DNA of 29,182 nucleotides, from positions 1 through 29,182 of the forward strand of contig CAUTXC010000010.1 of NCBI GenBank assembly GCA_963542675.1, given 5' to 3'. Shown here in pieces: positions 6,889-14,641 of this stretch. Every line of letters begins with the position of its first letter. Position 1 is the first letter of the stretch. A program made the position numbers and the translations under genes. This DNA comes from Saccharimonas sp963542675 (GTDB lineage: Bacteria; Patescibacteriota; Saccharimonadia; Saccharimonadales; Saccharimonadaceae). The notes under the pieces are model-generated. The model made no database searches. It had not been told where the DNA came from and worked only from the letters and a program-made list of their open reading frames with translations.

Positions 6889-8460
6889 TTATTTATTCTT
6901 TGACTTTTTCGAAGCAGCCTCAGGCTTACTAATTGGCATAATTTTATCTGTCAGATTGATCGCACCATTAACAGCTTGAACGCGGATTTTGTTGAGCTGA
7001 AGGCGGAGCTTGTCGCGTGCGTGGCTGGTGGTAACAAGCTGTGCCCAACCTGGCTTGGGATAGGAGAGCTTGCGGGTGAGGACTTCGATGACATCACCAT
7101 TCTCAAGTGGCCGCTCGAATGGTTCCATCTTGCCATTAATCCGGAAGCCATAGGCATGCTTGGCGATATCAGAGTGGATGGCATAGGCAAAATCGAGTGG
7201 TAAAGCCCCCTCGGGGAGGTTGTAGATATCGCCCTTAGGAGAAAAAACGAAGATGCGGTGGCCAAAGAGGTCAATCGATAGCTGCTCGCGAGGGATATCC
7301 TCGCCAGCGCGCAGGCGAGCGGCGATCTCTTGCAATTGCGTAATCCATTGCAGCTGAGCCGGTAGGTTTGACACACCGCGCTTGGAGTCGCCCTTAAGAT
7401 ACTCCTTGCTATCTTTTTGTTGCTGGTAGTGGAAGCTGGCGGCAAGGCCACGCTCGGCGTATTCATGCATATCGCGGGTGCGGATCTGGAACTCGACAAT
7501 CTGCTTATTGGGCGTAATGACCGTTGTATGGAGGCTTTGGTAGCCGTTTGGCTTGGGGATGGAGATATAGTCTTTGATACGAGCGATCATCGGTTGGTAG
7601 AGCGAGTGGAGGATGCCCAGTACTAAGTAGCACTCTTCCTTGGTGTGGACAATGATGCGTAGTGCCATCAAGTCGTAGATATTGTCAAGACTACCGCGCT
7701 TTTGGAGTTTGCGGTGCAAGCTGTAGAGGCTTTTGACTCGCCCATTGATCTCAAACTCGAGCTTCTCGTCCTTGAGTGCTTGCTCGACCTCAAGGCGGAC
7801 GACGCCAAGCTTGCGAGTGCTTTTGCCTAGGCGCTGCTTCATGACCTTCTCAAGCCGCTTGTATTCTTTGGGGTCAAGGTAGCTAAAAGCAAGTTCCTCT
7901 AGCTCCATCCGCACGCGCCCCATACCTAGTTGGTCGGCCATGGGGGCAAAGACCTCGAGCGTTTCTCGGGCAATCTTTTGTTGTTTCTCGGGCGACTTGA
8001 ATTGCAACGTCTGCATATTGTGCAGCCGGTCAGCCAGCTTGATGATGATGACGCGCACGTCTTGTCCCACAGCAATAAGCAGCTTAGTAAGGTTGTCTTT
8101 TGTCTGAGGGAGATAGTGGTCGAGGTCGCGCATACCAGCCCGAGCTTGACTCACCTTCGTCACGCCGTCAACGAGGAAGGATACGTCATGTCCGAAAAGC
8201 GACTCAATGTCGTCTAGTGACGTCTCGGTATCCTCAACGGTATCGTGAAGAATACCCGCGATGATGGTGTCGCTGTCCATCCCCCAGTCGATCAAGATAA
8301 TTGCAACGCTTAGTGGATGGGTAATGTAGGGCTCACCGCTTTTGCGCTTTTGCCCATGGTGTGCCTGGGTGGCGAAGTCGATCGCATGGTCGATTTCATA
8401 CAGCTGATCTTCGCTATAGAGGCCGCGTGCTTTTGTGAGGACGTCTTGTTTGGTCACCAT
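6889..8460 (-). CDS. rel: Bifunctional (p)ppGpp synthetase/hydrolase (Rel/SpoT type)
   Basis: A 523-residue alarmone enzyme. The N-terminal HD hydrolase domain is intact (HHGQKR at 34-39, HP at 48-49, LHDTVED with His72-Asp73, RLHNMQTL near 145). The synthetase domain follows (GRVKSLYSLHRKL near 240, YDLMALRII near 262, IPKPNGYQSLHTTV near 301). The RIKD motif at 294-297 is the type associated with bifunctional Rel/SpoT, not the acidic form of RelA. A TGS domain occupies about 400-463. The protein stops about 60 residues later, so the helical, zinc-finger and ACT regions of a full-length Rel (about 700-750 residues) are absent. The ATG at 8460 is chosen because a TATACT box lies 6 nt upstream; the frame stays open to 8514, but that extension spans the promoter. 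Confidence 0.94.
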   Translation of the reverse strand: MVTKQDVLTKARGLYSEDQLYEIDHAIDFATQAHHGQKRKSGEPYITHPLSVAIILIDWGMDSDTIIAGILHDTVEDTETSLDDIESLFGHDVSFLVDGVTKVSQARAGMRDLDHYLPQTKDNLTKLLIAVGQDVRVIIIKLADRLHNMQTLQFKSPEKQQKIARETLEVFAPMADQLGMGRVRMELEELAFSYLDPKEYKRLEKVMKQRLGKSTRKLGVVRLEVEQALKDEKLEFEINGRVKSLYSLHRKLQKRGSLDNIYDLMALRIIVHTKEECYLVLGILHSLYQPMIARIKDYISIPKPNGYQSLHTTVITPNKQIVEFQIRTRDMHEYAERGLAASFHYQQQKDSKEYLKGDSKRGVSNLPAQLQWITQLQEIAARLRAGEDIPREQLSIDLFGHRIFVFSPKGDIYNLPEGALPLDFAYAIHSDIAKHAYGFRINGKMEPFERPLENGDVIEVLTRKLSYPKPGWAQLVTTSHARDKLRLQLNKIRVQAVNGAINLTDKIMPISKPEAASKKSKNK

Positions 8461-8466
8461 AAACCT

Positions 8467-8472
8467 AGTATA
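8467..8472 (-). promoter_or_regulatory. -10 box of rel
   Basis: TATACT on the minus strand, 6 nt before the ATG at 8460. It fixes the start of rel and implies a leaderless transcript. Confidence 0.65.
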
Positions 8473-8564
8473 TACTGCCAAGAAGAAAAGTGCTATTGCC
8501 CTTGACCATTCCACCTGCTATAGTGATGCTTAAATATGCTTATGCTAATGGAGGGAGAAATATA

Positions 8565-8978
8565 ATGAGGCAAAGCAGGGCAGTATGGTGGATGCAGCGG
8601 AGCCAGAAGGGCTTCACGCTTATGGAACTGATGATTGTCATTGCGATCCTGGGCTTACTCGTAACGCTGTCTATGACGGCGTATTCGGGCTATCGCCGGC
8701 GCTCAGTCGATGTCGCAACTCGTGCGGCAGCCACCAGTGCACTCGAGGCGATTAAGACGCACCACGCCAACGCTAGCGCTAGTGGTGCAAGCTATAGTAC
8801 TAACCTTGAGCAAGTCGGTTACCGTCCGCCAAGCGACACAGCCGTGCAGGTTACGCTGAGCCCCGATGCTACCAAATTCTGCGTCCAAGCCACCGACCGC
8901 CATCTCACCGACATTCGCTACTACGCCACTACTGGCATGGCGCGGCCGCAAGCAGGGGGTTGCCCAGCGAGTTTGTAG
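8565..8978 (+). CDS. Type IV prepilin / pseudopilin with N-terminal methylation motif
   Basis: A 137-residue prepilin-like protein. A short basic leader ends at the prepilin peptidase site KG^FTLMELMIV: Gly16, then Phe17 as mature residue +1 and Glu21 as the conserved +5 glutamate. A hydrophobic N-terminal helix (about 17-40) and a small globular domain follow. The latter has two cysteines (in FCVQ and GCPA) near the C-terminus, as in the disulfide loop of many pilins. It would be inserted in the membrane and assembled into a type IV pilus or related filament; the PilB-like ATPase at 24340 is a possible partner. The ATG at 8565 follows a GGAGGGAG site about 8 nt away; a longer frame upstream has no such support. 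It is divergent from rel. Confidence 0.88.
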   Translation: MRQSRAVWWMQRSQKGFTLMELMIVIAILGLLVTLSMTAYSGYRRRSVDVATRAAATSALEAIKTHHANASASGASYSTNLEQVGYRPPSDTAVQVTLSPDATKFCVQATDRHLTDIRYYATTGMARPQAGGCPASL

Positions 8979-9048
8979 AGCATTAATTATGTGAAAGGTC
9001 TGCTATAAAGAATGTTCTGTAGTTGCTTAACTGTCCAATATATTGTGC

Positions 9049-9054
9049 TAAAGT
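9049..9054 (+). promoter_or_regulatory. Possible extended -10 box before the small ORF at 9061
   Basis: TAAAGT preceded by TGC, 6 nt before the ATG at 9061. The spacing matches other leaderless promoters here, but the hexamer is a weaker match. Confidence 0.35.
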
Positions 9055-9060
9055 ATACAT

Positions 9061-9192
9061 ATGAGTTTGACAAAAGCAATACAAGACTACATCGACAAAG
9101 AACGCCGTCGCCGTCTTTACAACACACGTCAGACGCCGTATAATGTCTTGCATGGCTGTCATAGCACCAATTATTTTGAGTACAAAAACTGA
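9061..9192 (+). CDS. Small 43-residue ORF, function unknown
   Basis: I do not recognise this protein. It is short, very basic in the middle (DKERRRRLYN at residues 12-21) and ends with a Cys/His-containing, aromatic tail. It has no Shine-Dalgarno but starts 6 nt after a TAAAGT box, following the leaderless pattern of this genome. Its last 41 nt overlap the rpe-like gene in another frame, and the -10 box of that gene lies inside it. It could be a real micro-protein, a translated leader, or only the promoter region of the epimerase gene. Confidence 0.35.
   Translation: MSLTKAIQDYIDKERRRRLYNTRQTPYNVLHGCHSTNYFEYKN
9139..9144 (+). promoter_or_regulatory. -10 box of the rpe-like gene
   Basis: TATAAT 7 nt before the ATG at 9152. 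The alternative ATG at 9143 overlaps this hexamer, so 9152 is the better start. Confidence 0.6.
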
Positions 9193-9796
9193 TGAATACA
9201 AGGCTGCGGTAGAGCATTTTATGCCGTTTGCCAAGCGGGTTCATATTGATATTTCTGATGGCGTATTCGCACCCCGCCAGACGGTAGGGATCGGCCAACT
9301 GTGGTGGCCTCAGTCGTGGACGGTTGATATCCACGCTATGGTGGCGCGCCCCAGCGTGTACGTTGAGAAACTGATCAAGCTGCGGCCCAGTACAATTATT
9401 TTTCATGCCGAAGTTAAGGAAGATTTGATTCCTGTCTTGCAGCAGATCAAGCAAGCTGGTATTCATGCTGGGGTGGCCCTGCAGCGTACGACAGTGCCGG
9501 AGACGGTGGCGTCGTATATCGAGACGGCCGACTATGTGTCGATCGTCAGCGGCAAGCTGGGTGAGTTTGGTGGTAAGGCGCGGATGATGCAAATAGAGAA
9601 GATTCGGCTGGTGCGAGCCATCCACCCTCGGGTCGAGATTGGCTGGGATGGCGGTGTGACGGTAGATAATGTCTTCCATATTGCCCAGGGTGGGGCTGAC
9701 GTGATTAGCGTTGGTGGGGTGATCAACCACGCCAAAGACCCGCAAGCAACGTACAACAAACTCCTTGCTGAGATGAATCGCCAGAGTGTGATTTAA
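9152..9796 (+). CDS. rpe: Ribulose-phosphate 3-epimerase-like protein
   Basis: A 214-residue TIM-barrel protein of the ribulose-phosphate 3-epimerase family, which interconverts ribulose-5-phosphate and xylulose-5-phosphate in the pentose phosphate pathway. The metal and catalytic residues are in place: Ser10, HIDISDG with His31 and Asp33, VDIHAMV with His61, FHAE with His85, and GWDGGV with Asp166. The loop usually reading NPGFGGQ is replaced by SGKLGEFGGKA, and the Met of the usual VMDG motif is Ser35, so an altered sugar-phosphate substrate is possible. The start at 9152 is decided by the TATAAT box 7 nt upstream. uvrB begins 27 nt downstream with its own promoter. Confidence 0.82.
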   Translation: MAVIAPIILSTKTDEYKAAVEHFMPFAKRVHIDISDGVFAPRQTVGIGQLWWPQSWTVDIHAMVARPSVYVEKLIKLRPSTIIFHAEVKEDLIPVLQQIKQAGIHAGVALQRTTVPETVASYIETADYVSIVSGKLGEFGGKARMMQIEKIRLVRAIHPRVEIGWDGGVTVDNVFHIAQGGADVISVGGVINHAKDPQATYNKLLAEMNRQSVI

Positions 9797-9810
9797 GGCC
9801 TCGGCTATGC

Positions 9811-9816
9811 TACACT
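9811..9816 (+). promoter_or_regulatory. Extended -10 box of uvrB
   Basis: TACACT preceded by TGC, 7 nt before the GTG at 9824. An AAGGAG stretch lies between them but only 1 nt from the GTG, too close to act as a normal ribosome binding site. Confidence 0.55.
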
Positions 9817-9823
9817 AAGGAGC

Positions 9824-11797
9824 GTGACGCACATACCATTTCAGCTTCGTTCTGTCTATCAACCGACCGGTGATCAGCCACAGGCGATCGCTCAGTTACT
9901 TGCTGGCCTGGAGGCGGGCCAGCGCGAGCAGACATTGCTCGGTGCAACGGGTAGTGGTAAGACCTTTACGATGGCAAATATTATCGCTCAGCGTGGCGTG
10001 CCGACGCTTGTTTTGGCACACAACAAGACGCTCGCCGCGCAGCTCTTTAGTGAGTTCAAACAGTTCTTTCCAGAGAATGAAGTACACTACTTTGTCAGTT
10101 ATTTTGATTATTATCAGCCAGAAGCATATATTGCCAGCAGTGATACATACATCGAGAAGGATTCAGCCATCAATGAGGAAATCGACCGCCTCCGCCATGC
10201 AGCGACTGATGCACTACTGACGCGTCGCGATGTGATTATTATTGCCAGTGTGAGCTGTATCTACGGCCTCGGTTCGCCCGCCGATTATTATGAGCTGTCC
10301 GTCACGGTGCGCCAGGGTGAACGGCGAGTTCAGGATAAATTTTTGCGCCAACTGATGGATATCCAATACCATCGCAATGATATCGACTTTGCACGCGGTG
10401 CCTTTCGCGTTAAGGGTGATGTGGTCGACGTCTTCCCGGCAGGGCAAGAGACGGCCTATCGGGTGGAATTTTTTGGAGATGAGGTAGATCGGATTACGCA
10501 TATCAACCCGCTCACTGGCGAGATCCTCGATGAGCCAGCGGAGTTCACCATCTTTCCGAGTAGCCACTATGCAACACCTAAGGAGAAAATTAAGCAGGCG
10601 ATTGATCGGATTCGGCAGGAGTATGAGGAGCGCGTGCAGTGGTTTGAGGCGCACGGCAAACTGCTCGAGGCGCAGCGCTTGAGCCAGCGCACTAAGTATG
10701 ACCTAGAGATGCTCGAGCAAACTGGTTTCGTGAAGGGGATTGAGAACTACAGTCGCTACCTTACTAATCGCGAAGCAGGTGAACAGCCAGCTACCTTGCT
10801 CGATTACTTCCCTGATGATTTCTTGATGCTGATCGACGAGAGCCATGTGACTGTCCCGCAGGTGCGCGCGATGTATAATGGTGACCGCGCTCGCAAAGAA
10901 GTGTTGGTGGAGCATGGCTTTCGCCTGCCGAGTGCGCTAGATAATCGTCCACTGCGCTTTGATGAATTCGACAAGCACATCAACCAAGTGATTTACGTCT
11001 CTGCTACCCCTGGTGATTATGAGCTAGAGCGCAGTCCTGCTCCCGCTCAGCAGGTGATTCGCCCCACTGGTTTGCTCGACCCAGAAATTATAGTTCGCCC
11101 AACGGAAGGGCAGGTAGACGACCTCATGGCAGAGATTCGCGAGCGTACCAGCCAGCAGCAGCGCGTGCTCGTGACAACGCTCACTAAGCGGATGGCTGAG
11201 GATCTCTCTACTTATCTGACGGACCTCGGCATCAAGACGGCTTACATTCACAGTGAGATCGACACGCTCGAGCGCGGCGACATTCTGCGTGATCTGCGCA
11301 TGGGCCTGTATGATGTCCTGGTAGGGATCAACCTCTTGCGCGAGGGGATCGACTTGCCAGAGGTAAGCTTAGTAGCGATTATGGATGCTGATAAAGAAGG
11401 CTTCCTCCGTAGCGAGCGCAGCCTTATCCAGACAATTGGCCGGGCAGCTCGCCACGTTGAGGGCAGGGTAATTATGTATGGCGATAGTATCACCGATAGT
11501 ATGCGCCGAGCGATTGACGAAACCAAACGCCGACGCGAAATTCAGCAGGCATACAATCGCGAGCATGGTATTACACCGCGTGGTATTAATAAAGCGATCG
11601 ACGAAGGCCTGCGCTCCATCATCCCGCAAAAAGAGGATGACGCGCCCAAACTTGACCTACGTAAAATCCCCAAGGACGAATACAAGAGCCTTATCAAAGA
11701 CCTGACTGGCCAAATGAATCTCGCTAGTGCTAATCTTGAGTTTGAGCGAGCAGCCGAATTGCGAGATTTGATCGCTGAGGTGAAGAGTAAGTTGTAG
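9824..11797 (+). CDS. uvrB: UvrABC system protein B (excinuclease subunit B)
   Basis: The 657-residue damage-verification helicase of nucleotide excision repair, which receives damage from UvrA and recruits UvrC for incision. Visible: Walker A GATGSGKT at 40-47, the aromatic beta-hairpin segment YFDYYQPEAY near 93-102 that clamps DNA, DESHVTVPQVRAM, the helicase motifs SATPGDYEL, LLREGIDLPEVSLVAI and QTIGRAARH, and a C-terminal UVR domain (LEFERAAELRDLI) that contacts UvrC. Length is normal and all motifs are intact. The start is a GTG placed 7 nt after an extended -10 box. uvrA and uvrC are not in the window. Confidence 0.97.
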   Translation: MTHIPFQLRSVYQPTGDQPQAIAQLLAGLEAGQREQTLLGATGSGKTFTMANIIAQRGVPTLVLAHNKTLAAQLFSEFKQFFPENEVHYFVSYFDYYQPEAYIASSDTYIEKDSAINEEIDRLRHAATDALLTRRDVIIIASVSCIYGLGSPADYYELSVTVRQGERRVQDKFLRQLMDIQYHRNDIDFARGAFRVKGDVVDVFPAGQETAYRVEFFGDEVDRITHINPLTGEILDEPAEFTIFPSSHYATPKEKIKQAIDRIRQEYEERVQWFEAHGKLLEAQRLSQRTKYDLEMLEQTGFVKGIENYSRYLTNREAGEQPATLLDYFPDDFLMLIDESHVTVPQVRAMYNGDRARKEVLVEHGFRLPSALDNRPLRFDEFDKHINQVIYVSATPGDYELERSPAPAQQVIRPTGLLDPEIIVRPTEGQVDDLMAEIRERTSQQQRVLVTTLTKRMAEDLSTYLTDLGIKTAYIHSEIDTLERGDILRDLRMGLYDVLVGINLLREGIDLPEVSLVAIMDADKEGFLRSERSLIQTIGRAARHVEGRVIMYGDSITDSMRRAIDETKRRREIQQAYNREHGITPRGINKAIDEGLRSIIPQKEDDAPKLDLRKIPKDEYKSLIKDLTGQMNLASANLEFERAAELRDLIAEVKSKL

Positions 11798-11838
11798 TAG
11801 TAGCTGAGTAAACCTACGATCGACACAGGCATAGAGTG

Positions 11839-11844
11839 TATAAT
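11839..11844 (+). promoter_or_regulatory. -10 box of the HNH nuclease gene
   Basis: A perfect TATAAT, 10 nt before the ATG at 11855, with no Shine-Dalgarno between them. Confidence 0.6.
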
Positions 11845-11854
11845 GTGATGTAGT

Positions 11855-12835
11855 ATGCCTATACGTGATACTCACGCCCTGCCAGAACAGGTGATATATT
11901 TCTTGGCAACGATTGATCGTCGACCGAAGTTTATCCGGTGGTCGATTCTTATTGGACTTGCTATCTGCAACGTTATACTGCTCTGCCTGCCAGTGATATT
12001 CTTTGTCGTTTGTTATTGCATCGTGTTTTGGAGGACGCGTGGTTATTACAAAACAGTAGAGTTTCAAAGTGTCAAGCAGAGGCTTGCCAAGCAAATACAA
12101 GAATATAACGACTTCAATGCCTTTTTACCCGAAACTAAGCGCTTTATTCGTCAGCAGCAGTCGATGCTTTCGCATGCGCATGTGAAAAATAGCACACTTA
12201 CGGTGTATAAAAATGCGCAGCTCGACCCATACCGCTATATTGTCAAATATTTTTTTGCGCAGCGCACAATAAACGAAGAGACAGTGCAAATACTCGAGCA
12301 AATCCTCCAGAAATACGACACAATTAAAAAGACTGAGGAAATACTGCGGAGCGAATACAACGAGATTATGGACTTCATTGATGCCAAAATGTACGTTGGA
12401 GCCTATATTTTCAAGAAAATGACGATGAAGCAGCTTGGATCGAATACATTACCTAAGTTTGAAAAGAATTATTTTCTCGTATATTCATTTAAGTACAGTT
12501 CGCCCGCCAAGCGCAATAACTACTCGTTCGATATTACACTCACAGAGAAAAAGCTCCAGAAATTGGCAGAATATCTCAGCCAACAGATAACCTATCGCAA
12601 ATCTGCGCAGTTTCAGCGTCAGCTTATGACACCAAAGCTTAGGCGGTTTATCTTGCGCAGAGATAATTACGAATGCCAAAAGTGCCATGTCTCGCGCCAG
12701 GATGAGAAGCACCTCTTGCTCGAAGTTGACCATATTGTGCCAGTGTCGAAAGGTGGTATTACGACCGAGCACAATTTGCGAGCACTCTGTTGGCGCTGCA
12801 ATCGGGCTAAGGGTGATAAATTAGAGGTAGTCTAG
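11855..12835 (+). CDS. Membrane-anchored HNH endonuclease-like protein
   Basis: A 326-residue protein joining a membrane anchor to an HNH nuclease. Residues about 27-58 are continuously hydrophobic (one long or two short helices), followed by a long, charged, probably helical middle region. The C-terminal domain (about 260-326) is a zinc-finger HNH: CQKC at 274-277, VDHIVPVSKGG with Asp292-His293, Asn307, and CWRC at 312-315. Such domains nick or cut DNA with a bound metal. The positive-inside rule suggests the nuclease faces the cytoplasm, but topology is uncertain. Two hand-counted lines are about 40-42% GC against about 55% in uvrB, which may indicate acquisition. The role is unknown; incoming-DNA processing, defence and DNA scavenging are all possible. 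Confidence 0.8.
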   Translation: MPIRDTHALPEQVIYFLATIDRRPKFIRWSILIGLAICNVILLCLPVIFFVVCYCIVFWRTRGYYKTVEFQSVKQRLAKQIQEYNDFNAFLPETKRFIRQQQSMLSHAHVKNSTLTVYKNAQLDPYRYIVKYFFAQRTINEETVQILEQILQKYDTIKKTEEILRSEYNEIMDFIDAKMYVGAYIFKKMTMKQLGSNTLPKFEKNYFLVYSFKYSSPAKRNNYSFDITLTEKKLQKLAEYLSQQITYRKSAQFQRQLMTPKLRRFILRRDNYECQKCHVSRQDEKHLLLEVDHIVPVSKGGITTEHNLRALCWRCNRAKGDKLEVV

Positions 12836-12921
12836 TATCGGTATTGATTCTGCACTTACTCTTACATTTTTCTGGTGCATCTCATTCATTGATATATAGC
12901 GATTCCACACGCCGAATGTGG

Positions 12922-12927
12922 TACAAT
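12922..12927 (+). promoter_or_regulatory. -10 box of the gatCAB operon
   Basis: TACAAT preceded by TGG (extended -10), 9 nt before the gatC ATG at 12937. It appears to drive the long operon through at least the ytxH gene. Confidence 0.6.
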
Positions 12928-12936
12928 ATATCCATA

Positions 12937-13230
12937 ATGAGTAATATTACCACTGAAGATGTGCAGCACCTTGCACAATTAAGTTCGATTAGTCTTGGTG
13001 ATTCAGCCGACGTTGCCGCGCTGCGCCAAAACCTCGAGGATATCCTGCACTACATTGAGCAGCTATCCACCCTCGACACGACTGGTGTCGAGCCAACCTA
13101 CCAAGTAACTGGCCTGACTAATGTGTGGCGGCCCGACACAATAGATGCAAGCGACGTATCGCGCGAGCAGCTATTGGGGCTAGCCGCCGAGCAGGCAGAT
13201 AAGTGTGTAAAAGTACCGAAGGTGTTGTGA
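12937..13230 (+). CDS. gatC: Asp/Glu-tRNA(Asn/Gln) amidotransferase subunit C
   Basis: The 97-residue GatC subunit, which wraps around GatA and stabilises the GatCAB complex. It matches the family along its length: ITTEDVQHLAQLSSISL at the start, the helical LRQNLEDILHYIEQLSTLDT segment, GVEPTYQV, WRPD, and the C-terminal VKVPKVL. The start at 12937 is preferred to an in-frame start at 12844 because the family begins here and the TACAAT promoter lies between the two. It is the first gene of the operon and is probably leaderless; gatA follows after 1 nt. Confidence 0.95.
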   Translation: MSNITTEDVQHLAQLSSISLGDSADVAALRQNLEDILHYIEQLSTLDTTGVEPTYQVTGLTNVWRPDTIDASDVSREQLLGLAAEQADKCVKVPKVL

Positions 13231-13231
13231 T

Positions 13232-14641
13232 ATGAATATTACAGAGAGAGTTGCTCAGATCAAACAAGGCAAGACATCGGCTACTGCCCAGGTGCAAGCG
13301 GCTTTGCAGCGGGCGCGTGACGCCAAGGAATACCACGCCCTGCTGAGCCTGACAGAGGAGCGGGCACTGCAGCGGGCACGAGAAATTGATGAGGCACTGG
13401 CTCGGGGCGAGGACATTGGAGCGCTGGCTGGCGTGCCGTTCGTCGTTAAGGATAATTATCTTGCGTATGGTGCACCAAGCACGGCAGCTAGCAAGATGCT
13501 TGAGAACTTTGATACGCCTCTTCAGGCAACAGTGGTAGATAAGCTCGAGGCAGCTGGGGCGATCTGCATTGGCAAGAGTAACCTCGATGCCTTTGCGCAT
13601 GGTGGGAGCACAGAGAACTCATACTTTGGTGCTACACATAACGCTATCGACAAAACAAAAGTCGCTGGTGGCAGCAGTGGTGGCTCGGCTGTGGTGACGG
13701 CGCTCGACATTGTGCCATTTGCCTTAGGAACAGATACGGGAGGCTCAATTCGCCAACCCGCCAGTTTCAATGGCGTGTATGGTATCAAGCCAACCTATGG
13801 CACAGCGAGCCGCTATGGTGTCGTGGCAATGGCCTCGAGCACTGATACGATGGGCTGCTTTGCGCGCAGTGCTGAGGATATTGCTGTGGTGATGAACGTC
13901 ATGGCTGGCCAAGACCCGAAGGATATGACGACGCTGCCCGACTTCTTCGCGCCTGCAACCGAGGCACCGCAGCAGCTGAAGATCGGTATCATCAACGAAG
14001 CAATGGGTGATGGTGTTGATACAGAGGTGCGTCAGGCGGTCAGCCAGTATGCCGATACCCTGCGATCGCATGGCCATACCGTCGAGACAGTCAGTATGCC
14101 GATGCTTCAGCATGCCCTTGCTATCTACTACATTGTTGTGCCAGCTGAGATCTCAAGCAACCTGGCGCGCTACGATGGTGTACGCTATGGCCATCGCGCT
14201 GAGGGAGTTAAGACACTGGCCGAGCTTTATGGTCGGAGTCGCGACGAAGGCTTTATGCCAGAGAACAAGCGGCGCATTATGATCGGTAGCTACGTACTGA
14301 GCAGTGGGTATTTCGACGCGTACTATCTCCAGGCGCAAAAAGCGCGGACACTACTCATCAACGAATTTAACGCTCTGTTTGAGCAATACGACATGCTTCT
14401 TTTGCCGACAGCACCAACTCCTGCCTTTGGTCTTGGTGAAAACAGCGACGACCCGCTTAAGATGTATCTCACGGATATCATGACAGTGCCAGCCAGTCTG
14501 GCAGGCTTACCTGCATTGAATATGCCGGCTGGAGTGAGCCAGACGGGCTTGCCAATCGGTGCGCAGTTGATCGGCCCTATGCAGAGTGATGCAACGCTGC
14601 TTGCTGTGGCAGCCCAAGCGGCTACAGAAAGGAGCGCCTGA
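13232..14641 (+). CDS. gatA: Asp/Glu-tRNA(Asn/Gln) amidotransferase subunit A
   Basis: The 469-residue amidase subunit of GatCAB. It releases ammonia from glutamine for conversion of Glu-tRNA(Gln) or Asp-tRNA(Asn). The amidase-signature Ser-cisSer-Lys triad is intact: Lys73 in GVPFVVKDN, Ser148 in AGGSSGGSA, and the nucleophile Ser172 in GTDTGGSIRQPA, with the spacing of characterised GatA proteins. The C-terminal LPTAPTPAF and MPAGVSQTGLPIGAQLIGP are also typical. A GAAGG sequence precedes the ATG. The TGA stop overlaps the ATG of the next gene by 1 nt, indicating translational coupling. Confidence 0.97.
   Translation: MNITERVAQIKQGKTSATAQVQAALQRARDAKEYHALLSLTEERALQRAREIDEALARGEDIGALAGVPFVVKDNYLAYGAPSTAASKMLENFDTPLQATVVDKLEAAGAICIGKSNLDAFAHGGSTENSYFGATHNAIDKTKVAGGSSGGSAVVTALDIVPFALGTDTGGSIRQPASFNGVYGIKPTYGTASRYGVVAMASSTDTMGCFARSAEDIAVVMNVMAGQDPKDMTTLPDFFAPATEAPQQLKIGIINEAMGDGVDTEVRQAVSQYADTLRSHGHTVETVSMPMLQHALAIYYIVVPAEISSNLARYDGVRYGHRAEGVKTLAELYGRSRDEGFMPENKRRIMIGSYVLSSGYFDAYYLQAQKARTLLINEFNALFEQYDMLLLPTAPTPAFGLGENSDDPLKMYLTDIMTVPASLAGLPALNMPAGVSQTGLPIGAQLIGPMQSDATLLAVAAQAATERSA

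Noticed and set aside
8461..8514. N-terminal extension of rel (18 extra codons in frame).
   Set aside because: It spans the TATACT box 6 nt before the ATG at 8460, and its hydrophobic sequence is unlike Rel N-termini.
12844..12936. N-terminal extension of gatC.
   Set aside because: The TACAAT promoter at 12922 lies inside it, and GatC proteins begin at the downstream Met.
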